A stretch of 64,000 nt of DNA from Agrobacterium tumefaciens (GCA_017744915.1 JAGIAH010000010.1:62001-126000), one strand, 5' to 3'; counted from the stretch's first letter, positions 17,507-26,569 are shown. The notes: a model not told the origin generated them from the sequence alone. Numbers and translations are program-made.

Positions 17507-17893
17507 TCAAGCTTCTTCGTCGTCGCCTGGTACGCCGATGATGCCGGACATGTCGTCGTCATCATCTTCGTCGTCGGTTTCGAGGAAGGTGTCGTCGTCG
17601 TCGTCGATTTCAACGTCGTCGTCGTCGCCCAGATCCGGGATGTCGTCGCCGCTGTTGTCGCCATCGGCATCTTCCAGCGACACGAGTTCAACTTCCGTGT
17701 TTTCGGTATCGACTTCCGCCACTTCCTCTTCTTCGGCCTGCTCCATCTTGGCCTGAGCCGTGCTTTCCTCGAAGAAGGAGAGCGGCCAGGATTTGCCGGT
17801 GTAGGGAGAAACGACCGGATCGCGGTTCAGATCGTAGAACTTCTTGCCGGTATCGGGGTCTGTGCGCTTGGTACCAAGTTCCGCTTTTGCCAC
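17507..17893 (-). CDS. FYDLN acid-domain protein (TIGR02300 family)
   Basis: This 128-residue protein is restricted to alphaproteobacteria as far as the family is known. The N-terminal half has the conserved LGTKRTDPDTGKKFYDLNRD segment, which includes FYDLN, and YTGKSWPLSFFE. The second half is almost entirely Asp and Glu, with runs of four or five Asp, and ends GVPGDDEEA. In this family the N-terminal block often contains Cys pairs that look like a zinc ribbon, but here no Cys is present. The function is unknown. It lies head to head with cmk, the usual context, and is followed by a strong terminator. Confidence 0.9.
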   Translation of the reverse strand: MAKAELGTKRTDPDTGKKFYDLNRDPVVSPYTGKSWPLSFFEESTAQAKMEQAEEEEVAEVDTENTEVELVSLEDADGDNSGDDIPDLGDDDDVEIDDDDDTFLETDDEDDDDDMSGIIGVPGDDEEA

Positions 17894-18119
17894 TGTCTAA
17901 GCCTCAAATTGTCGAATGAGTTTCGGTGTGTACGCCGTAAAACCGGCATAGACGGTAAAATTTATAGCCGGTCCCCTTAATCGTTGCGCTCTTTCGTGTC
18001 AAAGACAAACTTCGGGTGCCGCCTCCCCTGGCGCAAGCCCTATTTGTGAATGCTGATATAAAAGGGGAGGCTTTGCACACTCTATTATATGAATGACGGA
18101 TGCACAGGCGGATAGTTTC

Positions 18120-18773
18120 ATGACCTTCACGATCGCCATAGACGGGCCGGCTGCGGCGGGCAAGGGAACCCTTTCGCGCAGGATTGCGGAAACCTATGGT
18201 TTTCATCATCTCGATACCGGCCTGACCTACAGGGCGACCGCCAAGGCGCTTCTGGATGCCGGCCTGCCGCTCGATGACGAGACGGTGGCTGAGAAGATGG
18301 CGCTGGAAGTCGATCTTGCGGGGCTCGATCGTTCCGTTCTTTCCCGGCACGACATTGGCGAGGCGGCGTCGAAGATTGCGGTGATGACGCCGGTCAGGCG
18401 GGCGCTTGTGAAGGCGCAGCAGCGTTTTGCCGCAAGGGAGCCGGGCACGGTGCTGGATGGCCGCGATATCGGCACTGTGGTCTGCCCGCAGGCGCCGGTG
18501 AAGCTCTACGTCACGGCCTCTGCCGACGTGCGGGCGCGGCGCCGCTATGATGAAATTCTGGCCAATGGCGGCAATGGTGATTATGATGCCATTTTCGCCG
18601 AAGTGAAAAAACGCGACGAGCGCGACATGGGCCGCGCCGACAGCCCGCTGAAGCCAGCCGAAGACGCGCACTTGCTAGATACGTCGGAAATGAGTATAGA
18701 GGCGGCGTTTCAGGCCGCGCGCACGATCATCGACGCCGCCCTGAAGAAACAGGTTTCTCGCGGAACCGCTTGA
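18120..18773 (+). CDS. cmk: (d)CMP kinase
   Basis: Cytidylate kinase phosphorylates CMP and dCMP with ATP. The P-loop [19 protein letters not shown] is at residues about 4-22, and [11 protein letters not shown] and [11 protein letters not shown] are the CMP-binding and NMP-lid segments. The product has 217 residues from the ATG at 18120, which fits the family; an upstream ATG at 18093 would add nine residues without similarity to other Cmk proteins and with no ribosome-binding site. The neighbour downstream is rpsA, a widely conserved pairing. In related genomes aroA often precedes cmk; here the FYDLN gene lies divergently upstream instead. Confidence 0.95.
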   Translation: MTFTIAIDGPAAAGKGTLSRRIAETYGFHHLDTGLTYRATAKALLDAGLPLDDETVAEKMALEVDLAGLDRSVLSRHDIGEAASKIAVMTPVRRALVKAQQRFAAREPGTVLDGRDIGTVVCPQAPVKLYVTASADVRARRRYDEILANGGNGDYDAIFAEVKKRDERDMGRADSPLKPAEDAHLLDTSEMSIEAAFQAARTIIDAALKKQVSRGTA

Positions 18774-18922
18774 ATTCGGTCCGCGTTTAGTCTGGAATTG
18801 CCTGAAGACATGTCCTTGCGCCGGAAAGCCTTTTGAAAAGGCGGGCATGGGTTCGGGTATCAACAACACTAGCCCACCGGCGCTTTGTATTCGCCCCTGT
18901 GCGGATGCATTCAGGAGATTTC

Positions 18923-20623
18923 ATGTCAGTATCTACCCCCACGCGCGACGATTTCGCAGCGCTTCTCGAAGAATCCTTTGCCGCTAACGATCTTGCCGAA
19001 GGCTATGTTGCCAAGGGTATCGTAACGGCAATCGAGAAGGACGTCGCCATCGTTGACGTCGGCCTGAAGGTCGAAGGTCGCGTTCCGCTCAAGGAATTCG
19101 GCGCGAAGTCCAAGGACGGCACGCTGAAGGTCGGCGACGAAGTCGAAGTTTACGTCGAGCGCATCGAAAACGCTCTCGGCGAAGCCGTTCTGTCGCGCGA
19201 GAAGGCTCGCCGCGAAGAAAGCTGGGTCAAGCTCGAAGCCAAGTTCGAAGCTGGCGAGCGCGTCGAAGGCGTCATCTTCAACCAGGTCAAGGGTGGCTTC
19301 ACCGTCGATCTGGACGGCGCTGTTGCGTTCCTGCCGCGTTCGCAGGTCGACATCCGTCCGATCCGCGACGTTACCCCGCTGATGCACAACCCGCAGCCCT
19401 TCGAAATCCTCAAGATGGACAAGCGCCGTGGCAACATCGTTGTTTCGCGCCGCACGGTTCTTGAAGAGTCGCGTGCCGAGCAGCGTTCTGAAATCGTTCA
19501 GAACCTCGAAGAAGGCCAGGTTGTTGACGGCGTCGTCAAGAACATCACCGATTACGGTGCGTTCGTTGACCTCGGCGGCATCGACGGCCTGCTGCACGTC
19601 ACCGACATGGCATGGCGCCGCGTCAACCATCCTTCGGAAATCCTCAACATTGGCCAGCAGGTCAAGGTTCAGATCATCCGCATCAACCAGGAAACCCACC
19701 GTATCTCGCTCGGCATGAAGCAGCTCGAGTCCGATCCGTGGGATGGCATCTCCGCCAAGTACCCGGTTGGCAAGAAGATCTCCGGTACGGTCACGAACAT
19801 CACCGACTACGGTGCATTCGTTGAGCTGGAGCCGGGCATCGAAGGCCTGATCCACATTTCCGAAATGTCCTGGACCAAGAAGAACGTACATCCCGGCAAG
19901 ATCCTGTCCACGAGCCAGGAAGTCGACGTTGTTGTTCTCGAAGTCGATCCGTCCAAGCGCCGTATCTCGCTCGGCCTCAAGCAGACGCTGGAAAACCCGT
20001 GGCAGGCATTTGCTTACAGCCATCCGGCCGGCACTGAAGTTGAGGGCGAAGTCAAGAACAAGACCGAATTCGGTCTGTTCATCGGCCTCGACGGCGATGT
20101 GGACGGCATGGTTCACCTGTCGGATCTCGACTGGAACCGTCCGGGCGAGCAGGTCATCGAAGAGTACAACAAGGGTGACGTCGTCAAGGCTGTCGTTCTC
20201 GACGTTGACGTTGAGAAGGAACGCATCTCGCTCGGCATCAAGCAGCTCGGCAAGGACGCTGTCGGCGAAGCCGCTTCTTCCGGCGACCTGCGCAAGAACG
20301 CAGTTGTTTCCGCTGAAGTCATCGGCGTCAACGATGGCGGCATCGAAGTGAAGCTCGTCAACCACGAAGACCTCACCTCGTTCATCCGTCGCGCTGACCT
20401 TTCCCGTGACCGCGACGAGCAGCGCCCCGAGCGCTTCTCGGTTGGCCAGGTTGTCGACGCCCGCGTCGTCAACTTCTCGAAGAAGGACCGCAAGGTCATG
20501 CTTTCGATCAAGGCTCTGGAAATCGCTGAAGAGAAGGAAGCCGTCGCACAGTTCGGTTCGTCCGACTCGGGCGCTTCGCTCGGCGACATCCTCGGCGCGG
20601 CTCTGAAGAACCGCGGCGAATAA
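18923..20623 (+). CDS. rpsA: 30S ribosomal protein S1
   Basis: This 566-residue protein consists of six S1 RNA-binding repeats that capture mRNA for the 30S subunit. Repeats are obvious from recurring blocks such as VKNITDYGAFVDLGGIDGLL, VTNITDYGAFVELEPGIEGL and VKNKTEFGLFIGLDGDVDGM, each ending RISLG-like. The ATG at 18923 is preceded by AGGAG, and the open frame upstream of it is not conserved. The gene uses a restricted set of codons with many GTT, GAA, AAG and CGC, as expected for very high expression. A 149-bp leader separates it from cmk, and a strong terminator follows. Confidence 0.98.
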   Translation: MSVSTPTRDDFAALLEESFAANDLAEGYVAKGIVTAIEKDVAIVDVGLKVEGRVPLKEFGAKSKDGTLKVGDEVEVYVERIENALGEAVLSREKARREESWVKLEAKFEAGERVEGVIFNQVKGGFTVDLDGAVAFLPRSQVDIRPIRDVTPLMHNPQPFEILKMDKRRGNIVVSRRTVLEESRAEQRSEIVQNLEEGQVVDGVVKNITDYGAFVDLGGIDGLLHVTDMAWRRVNHPSEILNIGQQVKVQIIRINQETHRISLGMKQLESDPWDGISAKYPVGKKISGTVTNITDYGAFVELEPGIEGLIHISEMSWTKKNVHPGKILSTSQEVDVVVLEVDPSKRRISLGLKQTLENPWQAFAYSHPAGTEVEGEVKNKTEFGLFIGLDGDVDGMVHLSDLDWNRPGEQVIEEYNKGDVVKAVVLDVDVEKERISLGIKQLGKDAVGEAASSGDLRKNAVVSAEVIGVNDGGIEVKLVNHEDLTSFIRRADLSRDRDEQRPERFSVGQVVDARVVNFSKKDRKVMLSIKALEIAEEKEAVAQFGSSDSGASLGDILGAALKNRGE

Positions 20624-20647
20624 TCGCTCCGATCTTTCGACATGAAG

Positions 20648-20677
20648 AACCCGCCGGAATTTTCCGGCGGGTTTTTT
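20648..20677 (+). terminator. Rho-independent terminator of rpsA
   Basis: A 10-bp GC-rich stem (AACCCGCCGGA and its complement) with an ATTTT loop is followed by six T, 25 bp after the rpsA stop. Confidence 0.92.
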
Positions 20678-20727
20678 GTTGGCTCGACTGGCCTTGCTGA
20701 CTTCAGCGCCAAGGGTCTGGCTTTTCT

Positions 20728-20817
20728 CGACGTCATCCTTGGGTTTATCCCAGGATTTAAACACGTCTACAAAATCAAGATGTTATAGGTCCTAGGAATG
20801 AGTCGAGGATGACGTCG
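20728..20817. repeat. RIME-like palindromic intergenic element
   Basis: The outer arms TCGACGTCATCCT (20728-20740) and CGAGGATGACGTCGG (20804-20818) are complementary. Inside the left arm a second dyad (TCCTTGGG, TTTA, TCCCAGGA) is present. The GTCATCCTTGGG-type ends are typical of the palindromic mosaic elements scattered between rhizobial genes. It occupies the gap between the rpsA terminator and the 3' end of a convergent gene. The right inner arm is degenerate. Confidence 0.6.
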
Positions 20818-20860
20818 GCGTAATTGACGCGGCTCGCCTTCCCATCTGACAATGCCGAAT

Positions 20861-22405
20861 TCACAGCATGCCGCTCATCTTGAGATAATAATTTTCCGCA
20901 CTGTCGTCGGAAGCCGCTGCGGGCGTGCCTTCCTGCCCGTCGCCCTCATCATTGGCGGCGATGCGTTCTTCCGTGTCGTCCTGACCGTCGGAATTTTCAG
21001 CCCCCGGCTCGGCCTCACCTTCCGCTTCCTCCTCGGAAAAAGGTCCGCCGCCGCGCGGTGGTGTTTCCGATTCATGGTCCTCATCCGCCGGCGGATAGGC
21101 GACGAGCGGCAGCGGCGTGCCGTCTTTTGCCAGAGCTGCAGCGATCAAGGATTGCGAGGCCGATTGCTCCAGCATCGCCATTTTCGTCTCCGGGTCCAGT
21201 GCGCCGCGGGGCAACGGCTGGGCATCGGGGCGAGGGGCCGCCGTCTCCGCTTCCTCACCCGCGGGGCGGGCAGCAGCGGTTGCAAGGGCCGATTTTTCAA
21301 TGGGCTGATCATCGGGCGTTTGCTGCGCAACATCCTGCGGCACGGGTGGGAGCTGCTGAGTGCCGGTCGCCTTGGCCGGAAGTTTGCCGGCCGTAGCGGC
21401 AAGCAGCAGGGTGTTCATGGTTTCGGCGTCGTCTGCAAGCGTGCCGGACGGCGGGGTAAGGCCCGTGCGGACGTCTTTCTGCTCCGTCTTCACCATGTCC
21501 CGATGCGGAAGGGCAGGGCGTGTCTCACCGGTTTCGGCGCGAGGCGGATTTGCCGTGCGGGTTTCTGCCGATGCCTCCTTTGCCACGCTGCCGGTTTGTG
21601 GCGGAAGCGGACGTGCGGTGTTTTCGGTCTTTCCATCCGGTTTTGCGGCATTGGTCGGCACATCATGTGTATCGGCAGTCGGAGTGGAAAGTGTGGACCG
21701 GGGATCGAGCTGCGCTGTTAGCGCCGCCACCGTGGCTTTCACCGCTGCACCGCCAAGGGCGAGTGGGCTGGTGAGCAGAGGCAGGAGCCGGCTGACGGTC
21801 GCGGAATTCGCCGCCTGCGCCGTCGCGGCCGGAGACGGACGACCTTCCGCATTCTGGCTCGGGGCGTTCTGTTGTTTCGGCGGTTGCGCGGGAGCGGGAT
21901 TGGCGGAATTGTTCTGCTGATAGGAGGAAACCACCGCCTTTGCCGCAAGATCCGTTCCCCGGTAACGGGAAAGCTCGATCAGCAAAGCCAGACGGGCGGC
22001 ATCCGGCCCGGTCGGCTGTTTCAGGATTTCGGCGAGCATCGAAAGGCTCAGGCCCTGCAGGGCTTTGCCGACCTGCTGCTCCAGTGCCAGCCGCTGTGAT
22101 GCCGGCAGGGTGCGCAGGGCCTGCGTCAGCCGTGACACATAGGCCTCTATGGCTTCACCGTCACGCCGGGGCAGGTTCATCAGCTTTCCGAGGGCTTCCG
22201 CCAGAACCGCGGTGCTACGGGAGAGCTGAAATTCGCTGGTGAGGGAGGCGATTGTCGCGCGGGCGAAAAGGCTGCTGCCATTTTCAGGAAGAGGATTGTT
22301 CGTTTGCGGCGGCACGGCCTCTTTGACCTGCGTGCGTGGTGTCAGCGGGACCGTGGTTCCATAGGCGGCATCGCTTGCCGCAATTTTTGGTACAGGCGGT
22401 AACAT
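20861..22405 (-). CDS. Hypothetical acidic low-complexity protein (cluster gene 3)
   Basis: The product has 514 residues from the ATG at 22405, which follows GGAACGGAG; the open frame further upstream is untypical. I do not recognise the family. Residues about 40-150 are helical and ordered (LAEALGKLMNLP, then AYVSRLTQALRTL). The middle (about 165-380) is Pro/Ala/Thr/Gln-rich and probably disordered. The last 80 residues are strongly acidic and end SAENYYLKMSGML. There is no signal peptide. It is the last of three neighbouring minus-strand genes with similar composition. The helical module resembles a part of the 409-residue gene product upstream (ALGVTQEADESSFSFARRLQ), suggesting distant relationship. 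Confidence 0.65.
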   Translation of the reverse strand: MLPPVPKIAASDAAYGTTVPLTPRTQVKEAVPPQTNNPLPENGSSLFARATIASLTSEFQLSRSTAVLAEALGKLMNLPRRDGEAIEAYVSRLTQALRTLPASQRLALEQQVGKALQGLSLSMLAEILKQPTGPDAARLALLIELSRYRGTDLAAKAVVSSYQQNNSANPAPAQPPKQQNAPSQNAEGRPSPAATAQAANSATVSRLLPLLTSPLALGGAAVKATVAALTAQLDPRSTLSTPTADTHDVPTNAAKPDGKTENTARPLPPQTGSVAKEASAETRTANPPRAETGETRPALPHRDMVKTEQKDVRTGLTPPSGTLADDAETMNTLLLAATAGKLPAKATGTQQLPPVPQDVAQQTPDDQPIEKSALATAAARPAGEEAETAAPRPDAQPLPRGALDPETKMAMLEQSASQSLIAAALAKDGTPLPLVAYPPADEDHESETPPRGGGPFSEEEAEGEAEPGAENSDGQDDTEERIAANDEGDGQEGTPAAASDDSAENYYLKMSGML

Positions 22406-22671
22406 GCTGCGCTCCGTTCCTATCGGTGACCGCCGCTGGCTGCGAAAGGACCAATCCCCATTGGCTCTCTGATCCGCATCTGGCTCGAATGTTGAAAAAT
22501 CGCCGCGCCGGTGATGTACAGGTGTCATCTCGCCCGCTCATGCGGGAGCGCCGTATGCGCCTCTGGTCCGAATGCCAGCTCTTTTCTGCGCATACAGAAT
22601 CATCGAACTCAATCTTGGCTTGCAGATATTAATATTTGGCTAACCAACGCATTGCGGCCGGCCGATGTCGA

Positions 22672-22980
22672 TCAGGGAGAAACGCCGAGAAACATGCGGT
22701 AAAGGCCGTTATCGTCGGAGTTGACCGAGGAAATATGGTCGGGATCGCTGGTTGTCGCCTCAAAAGCCTCCGGCGGCATGGCATCGAGCCAGCTTGCCTT
22801 GGGAAGGCTTCGCTCCGGCTGCATCTCCACCGGCTCGAAGAGATTGCCCTCCTCGCCGGGTGCGATGAAGACGGCATCATCCGGAACGAGCGGCGGGGCG
22901 GCCATGGATAGTAGCGCCTGCGCAGCATTGGGTTCGGTGTCGTGGCCGGCGCTGCCGGAGAGGCCGGAAATATCTGTCAT
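22672..22980 (-). CDS. Hypothetical small acidic protein (cluster gene 2)
   Basis: This is a 102-residue protein from the ATG at 22980; a GTG four codons upstream is an alternative. It has no signal peptide, membrane segment or known domain. The N-terminal part is Ser/Gly/Ala-rich, the centre carries acidic and Pro residues, and the end is SVNSDDNGLYRMFLGVSP. The DDNGLY tail also ends the neighbouring 409-residue protein (ISIDDNGLYELLKKKAA). It lies 48 bp downstream of that gene and 266 bp upstream of the 514-residue gene. The function is unknown. Confidence 0.55.
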   Translation of the reverse strand: MTDISGLSGSAGHDTEPNAAQALLSMAAPPLVPDDAVFIAPGEEGNLFEPVEMQPERSLPKASWLDAMPPEAFEATTSDPDHISSVNSDDNGLYRMFLGVSP

Positions 22981-23028
22981 GTTTGAACTCACATCATGTT
23001 TCGCTCAAGGGTCGATCGTAAGCGGCAA

Positions 23029-24258
23029 TCATGCCGCCTTTTTCTTCAGCAGTTCATAAAGGCCATTGTCGTCGATCGAAATCGGCAGAATGGTGGCGCG
23101 GTCGCCTTCGACAATTGCATGCGCATCGAGCAGCTTTTCGGCGTCATCCTTCGCATCGGCCGGATTGGTGGTCGCGTCTGTCGTCGCGGGTTCACTATCG
23201 TTTTCAGCCGTGGCGGCTTCCTGTGCCGGCGCGGAGGCGAGCACGGAAATCAGGGCGATTTCCGATGAAATATCGACCGGGCCCTGTCCCTCGGCATCGT
23301 CCGTTTTTTCCTCGGTGGAGGCATCGATGTGCTCCTTCACGACGTCCTGAAGTTCCTGCACGTCTTCAAGCTTGCCCTGCACATCGAGGGCCTTGATATC
23401 TTTTTCGCGCTCGGCCTTCACTTCGGCATCGTTGATTTCGCCGATGCGTTCTTCACCACGTTCGGCCTGCAACTCTTCCTTGGTTTTCGGGTCCGCGACA
23501 TCTTCGAGGCGCTGGATGATCTTCAGGGTTTCCCGCGTCATGAAGCGGGTACCCTGCGCCTGATCGTTCAGGGCATCCTTCACGGCGCGCGCCTCATCTC
23601 CATAGGGGTTGGCGATGGCGGCGATCATCTGCCGGGCGGAGATGCCGAGTTGTTTGAGGCCGGTAGATTCTTCGAGTTCGCTGACATTTTTCGGCAAGGT
23701 CGCGCGCATCGCCATGATGGCTTTTGACATCTGCTCGCCAAAATCCTCTTCCTTGCCCGTCAGGCCGGCACCCTTTGCGATACGGGCGGCGAGGGCGGCC
23801 ATGGGATCGGTCCTGGCGGTGACGCCATTGTTCAGCACGTCCGTGACCTGCGTTTTCGAAACGCCGAAGGAGGTCAGGGAAATCGTGGTAGCTTTTCCCT
23901 GCGCATCGGTCTTTTCGAAATTGTCGGTGAGGGTCAGGGCATCCTGAAGCCGCCGGGCGAAGGAGAAACTCGACTCGTCTGCTTCCTGCGTGACGCCGAG
24001 GGCGGAGGAAAAGCGCGAGACGAGGGAGGCGAAAGCATCGGCATCCGGCTTCATGACGCCGAACAGATAGGCGCTGATCTTCTCATTGGCGACGCGATGG
24101 CTTTCGTCTGGCTGCGGCTGGGTCTTGACCGCATCGTCCTTTTTGGTGCCGCTTGCTTTTTCCTGCTCTTCGCGCTGGCGTTCCTCGATGGCTTCCACCA
24201 TCGACCGCATCAGGTCGCTGACTGCAATGCCCGCCGTCTGCTGTAGCGGAGTAATCAT
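23029..24258 (-). CDS. Hypothetical helical protein (cluster gene 1)
   Basis: This 409-residue, mostly helical, acidic protein is unfamiliar to me. It has no signal peptide. The first 100 residues contain a charged coiled-coil-like stretch (VEAIEERQREEQEKASG), the middle has conserved-looking segments (LTSFGVSKTQVTDVLNNGV; DPMAALAARIAKGAG), and residues about 245-300 form a long charged helix (RLEDVADPKTKEELQAERGE). An Ala/Thr/Asp-rich linker precedes the tail PISIDDNGLYELLKKKAA. It appears to be the first gene of a three-gene minus-strand series and is separated by 83 bp from the rnd gene upstream on the same strand. Confidence 0.65.
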   Translation of the reverse strand: MITPLQQTAGIAVSDLMRSMVEAIEERQREEQEKASGTKKDDAVKTQPQPDESHRVANEKISAYLFGVMKPDADAFASLVSRFSSALGVTQEADESSFSFARRLQDALTLTDNFEKTDAQGKATTISLTSFGVSKTQVTDVLNNGVTARTDPMAALAARIAKGAGLTGKEEDFGEQMSKAIMAMRATLPKNVSELEESTGLKQLGISARQMIAAIANPYGDEARAVKDALNDQAQGTRFMTRETLKIIQRLEDVADPKTKEELQAERGEERIGEINDAEVKAEREKDIKALDVQGKLEDVQELQDVVKEHIDASTEEKTDDAEGQGPVDISSEIALISVLASAPAQEAATAENDSEPATTDATTNPADAKDDAEKLLDAHAIVEGDRATILPISIDDNGLYELLKKKAA

Positions 24259-24341
24259 CTGGAAAGTCCCCGGCCGCCCAAAGTTGCGGCCGAGAATAGG
24301 CAGTTCTGGTAAATCAGTGCTTAAACCAGGCGCCGAAATGC

Positions 24342-24968
24342 TCAGCTATGGGCGAAAATATCCGTTTCTTCCCAACCGAGAAGATCAAGCTTCGCACGCG
24401 TCGGCAGAAAGGCGAAACAGGCATCTGCATGCTCGATGCGGCCATCGCGGATGAGGCGCGCCGTCAACTTGTCGCGCAGCGCATGCAGATAGAGCACGTC
24501 GGAGGCGGCATATTCGAGCTGTGCGGGCGACAGCGTTTCGGCCGCCCAGTCGGAGGATTGCTGCGCCTTGGAGATATCGACTTCCAGCATTTCCTTGAGA
24601 TTGTCCTTCAGCCCATGCCGGTCGGTATAGGTGCGGCAGAGACGCGAGGCGATCTTGGTACAGAAAACCGGCGTGGTCGTGACCCCGAAGGTGTGGAAGA
24701 GAACGGCGATGTCGAAACGGCCATAGTGAAAAATCTTCTGGCGGGTGGGGTCGGCCAGCATCTGGACGAGGTTCGGCGCTTGCTTCTGGCCGGCGGCGAT
24801 GCGGATAACGTCAGCCGTGCCATCGCCGGAGGAAAGCTGCACGACGCAGAGACGGTCGCGGCGCGGCACCAGCCCCAGCGTTTCCGTGTCGATGGCGATG
24901 GCGCCCTTGTAGCGCGCGGCATCTTCGGCGGAAATATCGCCTTCGTGATAACGGATGGTGGCTGCCAT
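24342..24968 (-). CDS. rnd: RNase D-like 3'-5' exonuclease (short form)
   Basis: This DEDDy exonuclease of 208 residues would trim the 3' ends of tRNA or other RNAs. The metal ligands are D27 and E29 (AIDTETLGL), the Asp in FHYGRFDIAVL, and the Tyr and Asp in YAASDVLYLHAL. Classical RNase D carries two C-terminal HRDC domains of about 80 residues each; both are absent here, so this is the compact form common in alphaproteobacteria. The gene stands alone, divergent from the deoxyribosyltransferase gene. The ATG is supported by the conserved distance to the first motif. Confidence 0.9.
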   Translation of the reverse strand: MAATIRYHEGDISAEDAARYKGAIAIDTETLGLVPRRDRLCVVQLSSGDGTADVIRIAAGQKQAPNLVQMLADPTRQKIFHYGRFDIAVLFHTFGVTTTPVFCTKIASRLCRTYTDRHGLKDNLKEMLEVDISKAQQSSDWAAETLSPAQLEYAASDVLYLHALRDKLTARLIRDGRIEHADACFAFLPTRAKLDLLGWEETDIFAHS

Positions 24969-25131
24969 GTCTTGCTCCGGAAATTTCCTGTCTGTGGCAC
25001 CGGCTATAAAGGAAAGAGCGTCTGGACGATACCGTTTTATGGGCCGTTTCCGTGCCGCTGCGGCTTGCCTTTGCGAAACAGCCCGGGTTAGGTTCGCAAC
25101 ATCCTTTCCTGACAGATCGCATGAATTCCCG

Positions 25132-25746
25132 ATGACAAAGAAAATCTATCTCGCCGGCCCGGAAGTCTTCCTCCCGAATGCGCGTGAAATGCTCGACCTC
25201 AAGGCGTCACTGGCGCGGGAAGCCGGCTTTATCCCGCTTTCGCCGGGCGACCTGCAGATTCCGCCGGCGGATACCAGGATTGGCCATGGCTGCAACATCA
25301 ATGAGATTGACGAGCGGATGATGCTGGAGGCGGATGCGGTGATTGCCAATCTCACGCCGTTCCGCGGTGTCGCCGCCGATACCGGCACGAGCTACGAGCT
25401 GGGCTTCATGTGCGCGCTGGGCAAACCGGTTTTCGCCTATACCAATGTCGCGGCCAATCATTTCACCCGCATCAAGGCCCATTATGACGGCGTCGCCACG
25501 CTGGATGAAACGGGCCGGTATCGCGGCCCGGACGGGCTTTCGATCGAGAATTTCGACATGGTCGACAATCTCATGCTGCATGGCGGCATTTTGCGGCGCG
25601 GCGGTGTCATCATCGTGTGTGATGCGCCGGAAGACGCGCTTTATACGGATCTGACCGCCTACCGGCGTTGTCTCGCGGCGGCGGCTGAAAAATTACTGAC
25701 ACAGACTGACCCTGAAAAAACGACTTTAGTGGAGGCATCATCATGA
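25132..25746 (+). CDS. Nucleoside 2-deoxyribosyltransferase family protein
   Basis: This 204-residue protein has the nucleoside deoxyribosyltransferase-like Rossmann fold: KKIYLAGPEVF at the N-terminus, MMLEADAVIANLTPFRG with the conserved Asp, and DTGTSYELGFMCALGKPV with the catalytic Glu. Family members exchange bases between deoxynucleosides or hydrolyse (deoxy)nucleoside monophosphates. The ATG at 25132 is chosen because the fold begins immediately there. Its stop overlaps the start of the SDR gene by 4 bp, so both are made together. It could have a housekeeping role in nucleotide salvage or sanitation; the exact substrate is unknown. Confidence 0.85.
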   Translation: MTKKIYLAGPEVFLPNAREMLDLKASLAREAGFIPLSPGDLQIPPADTRIGHGCNINEIDERMMLEADAVIANLTPFRGVAADTGTSYELGFMCALGKPVFAYTNVAANHFTRIKAHYDGVATLDETGRYRGPDGLSIENFDMVDNLMLHGGILRRGGVIIVCDAPEDALYTDLTAYRRCLAAAAEKLLTQTDPEKTTLVEASS

Positions 25747-26492
25747 GCGGCACCATTCTCATCACCGGCGCGACATCCGGTTTCGGGCAGGCCACGGCGC
25801 GGCGTTTCGTCAAGGAAGGCTGGAAGGTCATCGGCACGGGCCGGCGGGCGGAGCGGCTGGAGGCTCTTTCGGCTGAACTCGGCCCTGCTTTTCACGGTGT
25901 CGCCTTCGACATCACCGACGAGGACGCAACCGAAAAGGCGCTGGCGGCTTTGCCTGATGGTTTCAGGGATATCGACATTCTCGTCAACAATGCCGGTCTG
26001 GCGCTCGGCACTGCGCCCGCGCCACAGATCGCGCTGAAGGACTGGCAGACCATGGTGGACACCAACATCACCGGCCTCCTGAACATTACCCACCATCTGC
26101 TGCCGACGCTGATCAAGCAGAAGGGCATCGTCGTCAATCTCTCGTCCGTTGCCGCGCATTACCCCTATACGGGTGGCAATGTGTATGGCGGTACCAAAGC
26201 CTTCCTGCGGCAGTTTTCGCTTGGCCTGCGTTCAGACCTGCACGGCAAGGGCGTCAGGGTAACCTCGATCGAACCCGGCATGTGCGAAACGGAATTCACG
26301 CTGGTGCGCACCGGCGGCAACCAGGAAGCTTCGGATAATCTCTACAAGGGCGTCAATCCGATCACGGCCGACGATATCGCCAATACGATCTATTGGGTCG
26401 CCTCTCAGCCGAAGCATATCAACATCAACAGCCTTGAACTGATGCCGGTCAACCAGTCCTTCGCCGGTTTCCAGGTCTATCGGGAAAGCTGA
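25743..26492 (+). CDS. YdfG-like short-chain dehydrogenase (3-hydroxy acid / malonic semialdehyde)
   Basis: This NADP-dependent classical SDR has 249 residues. The cofactor motif TGATSGFGQATARRF and GTGRRAERL, the NNAG motif and the Ser-Tyr-Lys triad (NLSSVAAH, YGGTKAF) are present. The C-terminus (NINSLELMPVNQSFAGFQVY) matches E. coli YdfG almost residue for residue, the enzyme that oxidises L-allo-threonine and serine and reduces malonic semialdehyde. Overlap with the upstream gene shows one transcript. The physiological substrate is inferred from YdfG. Confidence 0.88.
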   Translation: MSGTILITGATSGFGQATARRFVKEGWKVIGTGRRAERLEALSAELGPAFHGVAFDITDEDATEKALAALPDGFRDIDILVNNAGLALGTAPAPQIALKDWQTMVDTNITGLLNITHHLLPTLIKQKGIVVNLSSVAAHYPYTGGNVYGGTKAFLRQFSLGLRSDLHGKGVRVTSIEPGMCETEFTLVRTGGNQEASDNLYKGVNPITADDIANTIYWVASQPKHININSLELMPVNQSFAGFQVYRES

Positions 26493-26554
26493 TTTATCTT
26501 TCCTTTTCGGGATTGCTGAAAAACCGGGCAGGCCTCCGGTAGCTATGCAGAAAT

Positions 26555-26569
26555 GCAATGCTGCATTGC
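26555..26569. promoter_or_regulatory. 15-bp perfect palindrome upstream of the small RNA
   Basis: GCAATGC-T-GCATTGC is a perfect odd-centred palindrome ending about 10 bp before the likely -35 region of the small RNA. No T run follows, so it is more likely an operator than a terminator for the dehydrogenase gene. Confidence 0.35.

Noticed and set aside
18926..20764. 612-codon open frame opposite rpsA
   Set aside because: Long antisense frames arise from the biased codon use of highly expressed genes; the product resembles no family, and it runs through the rpsA terminator.
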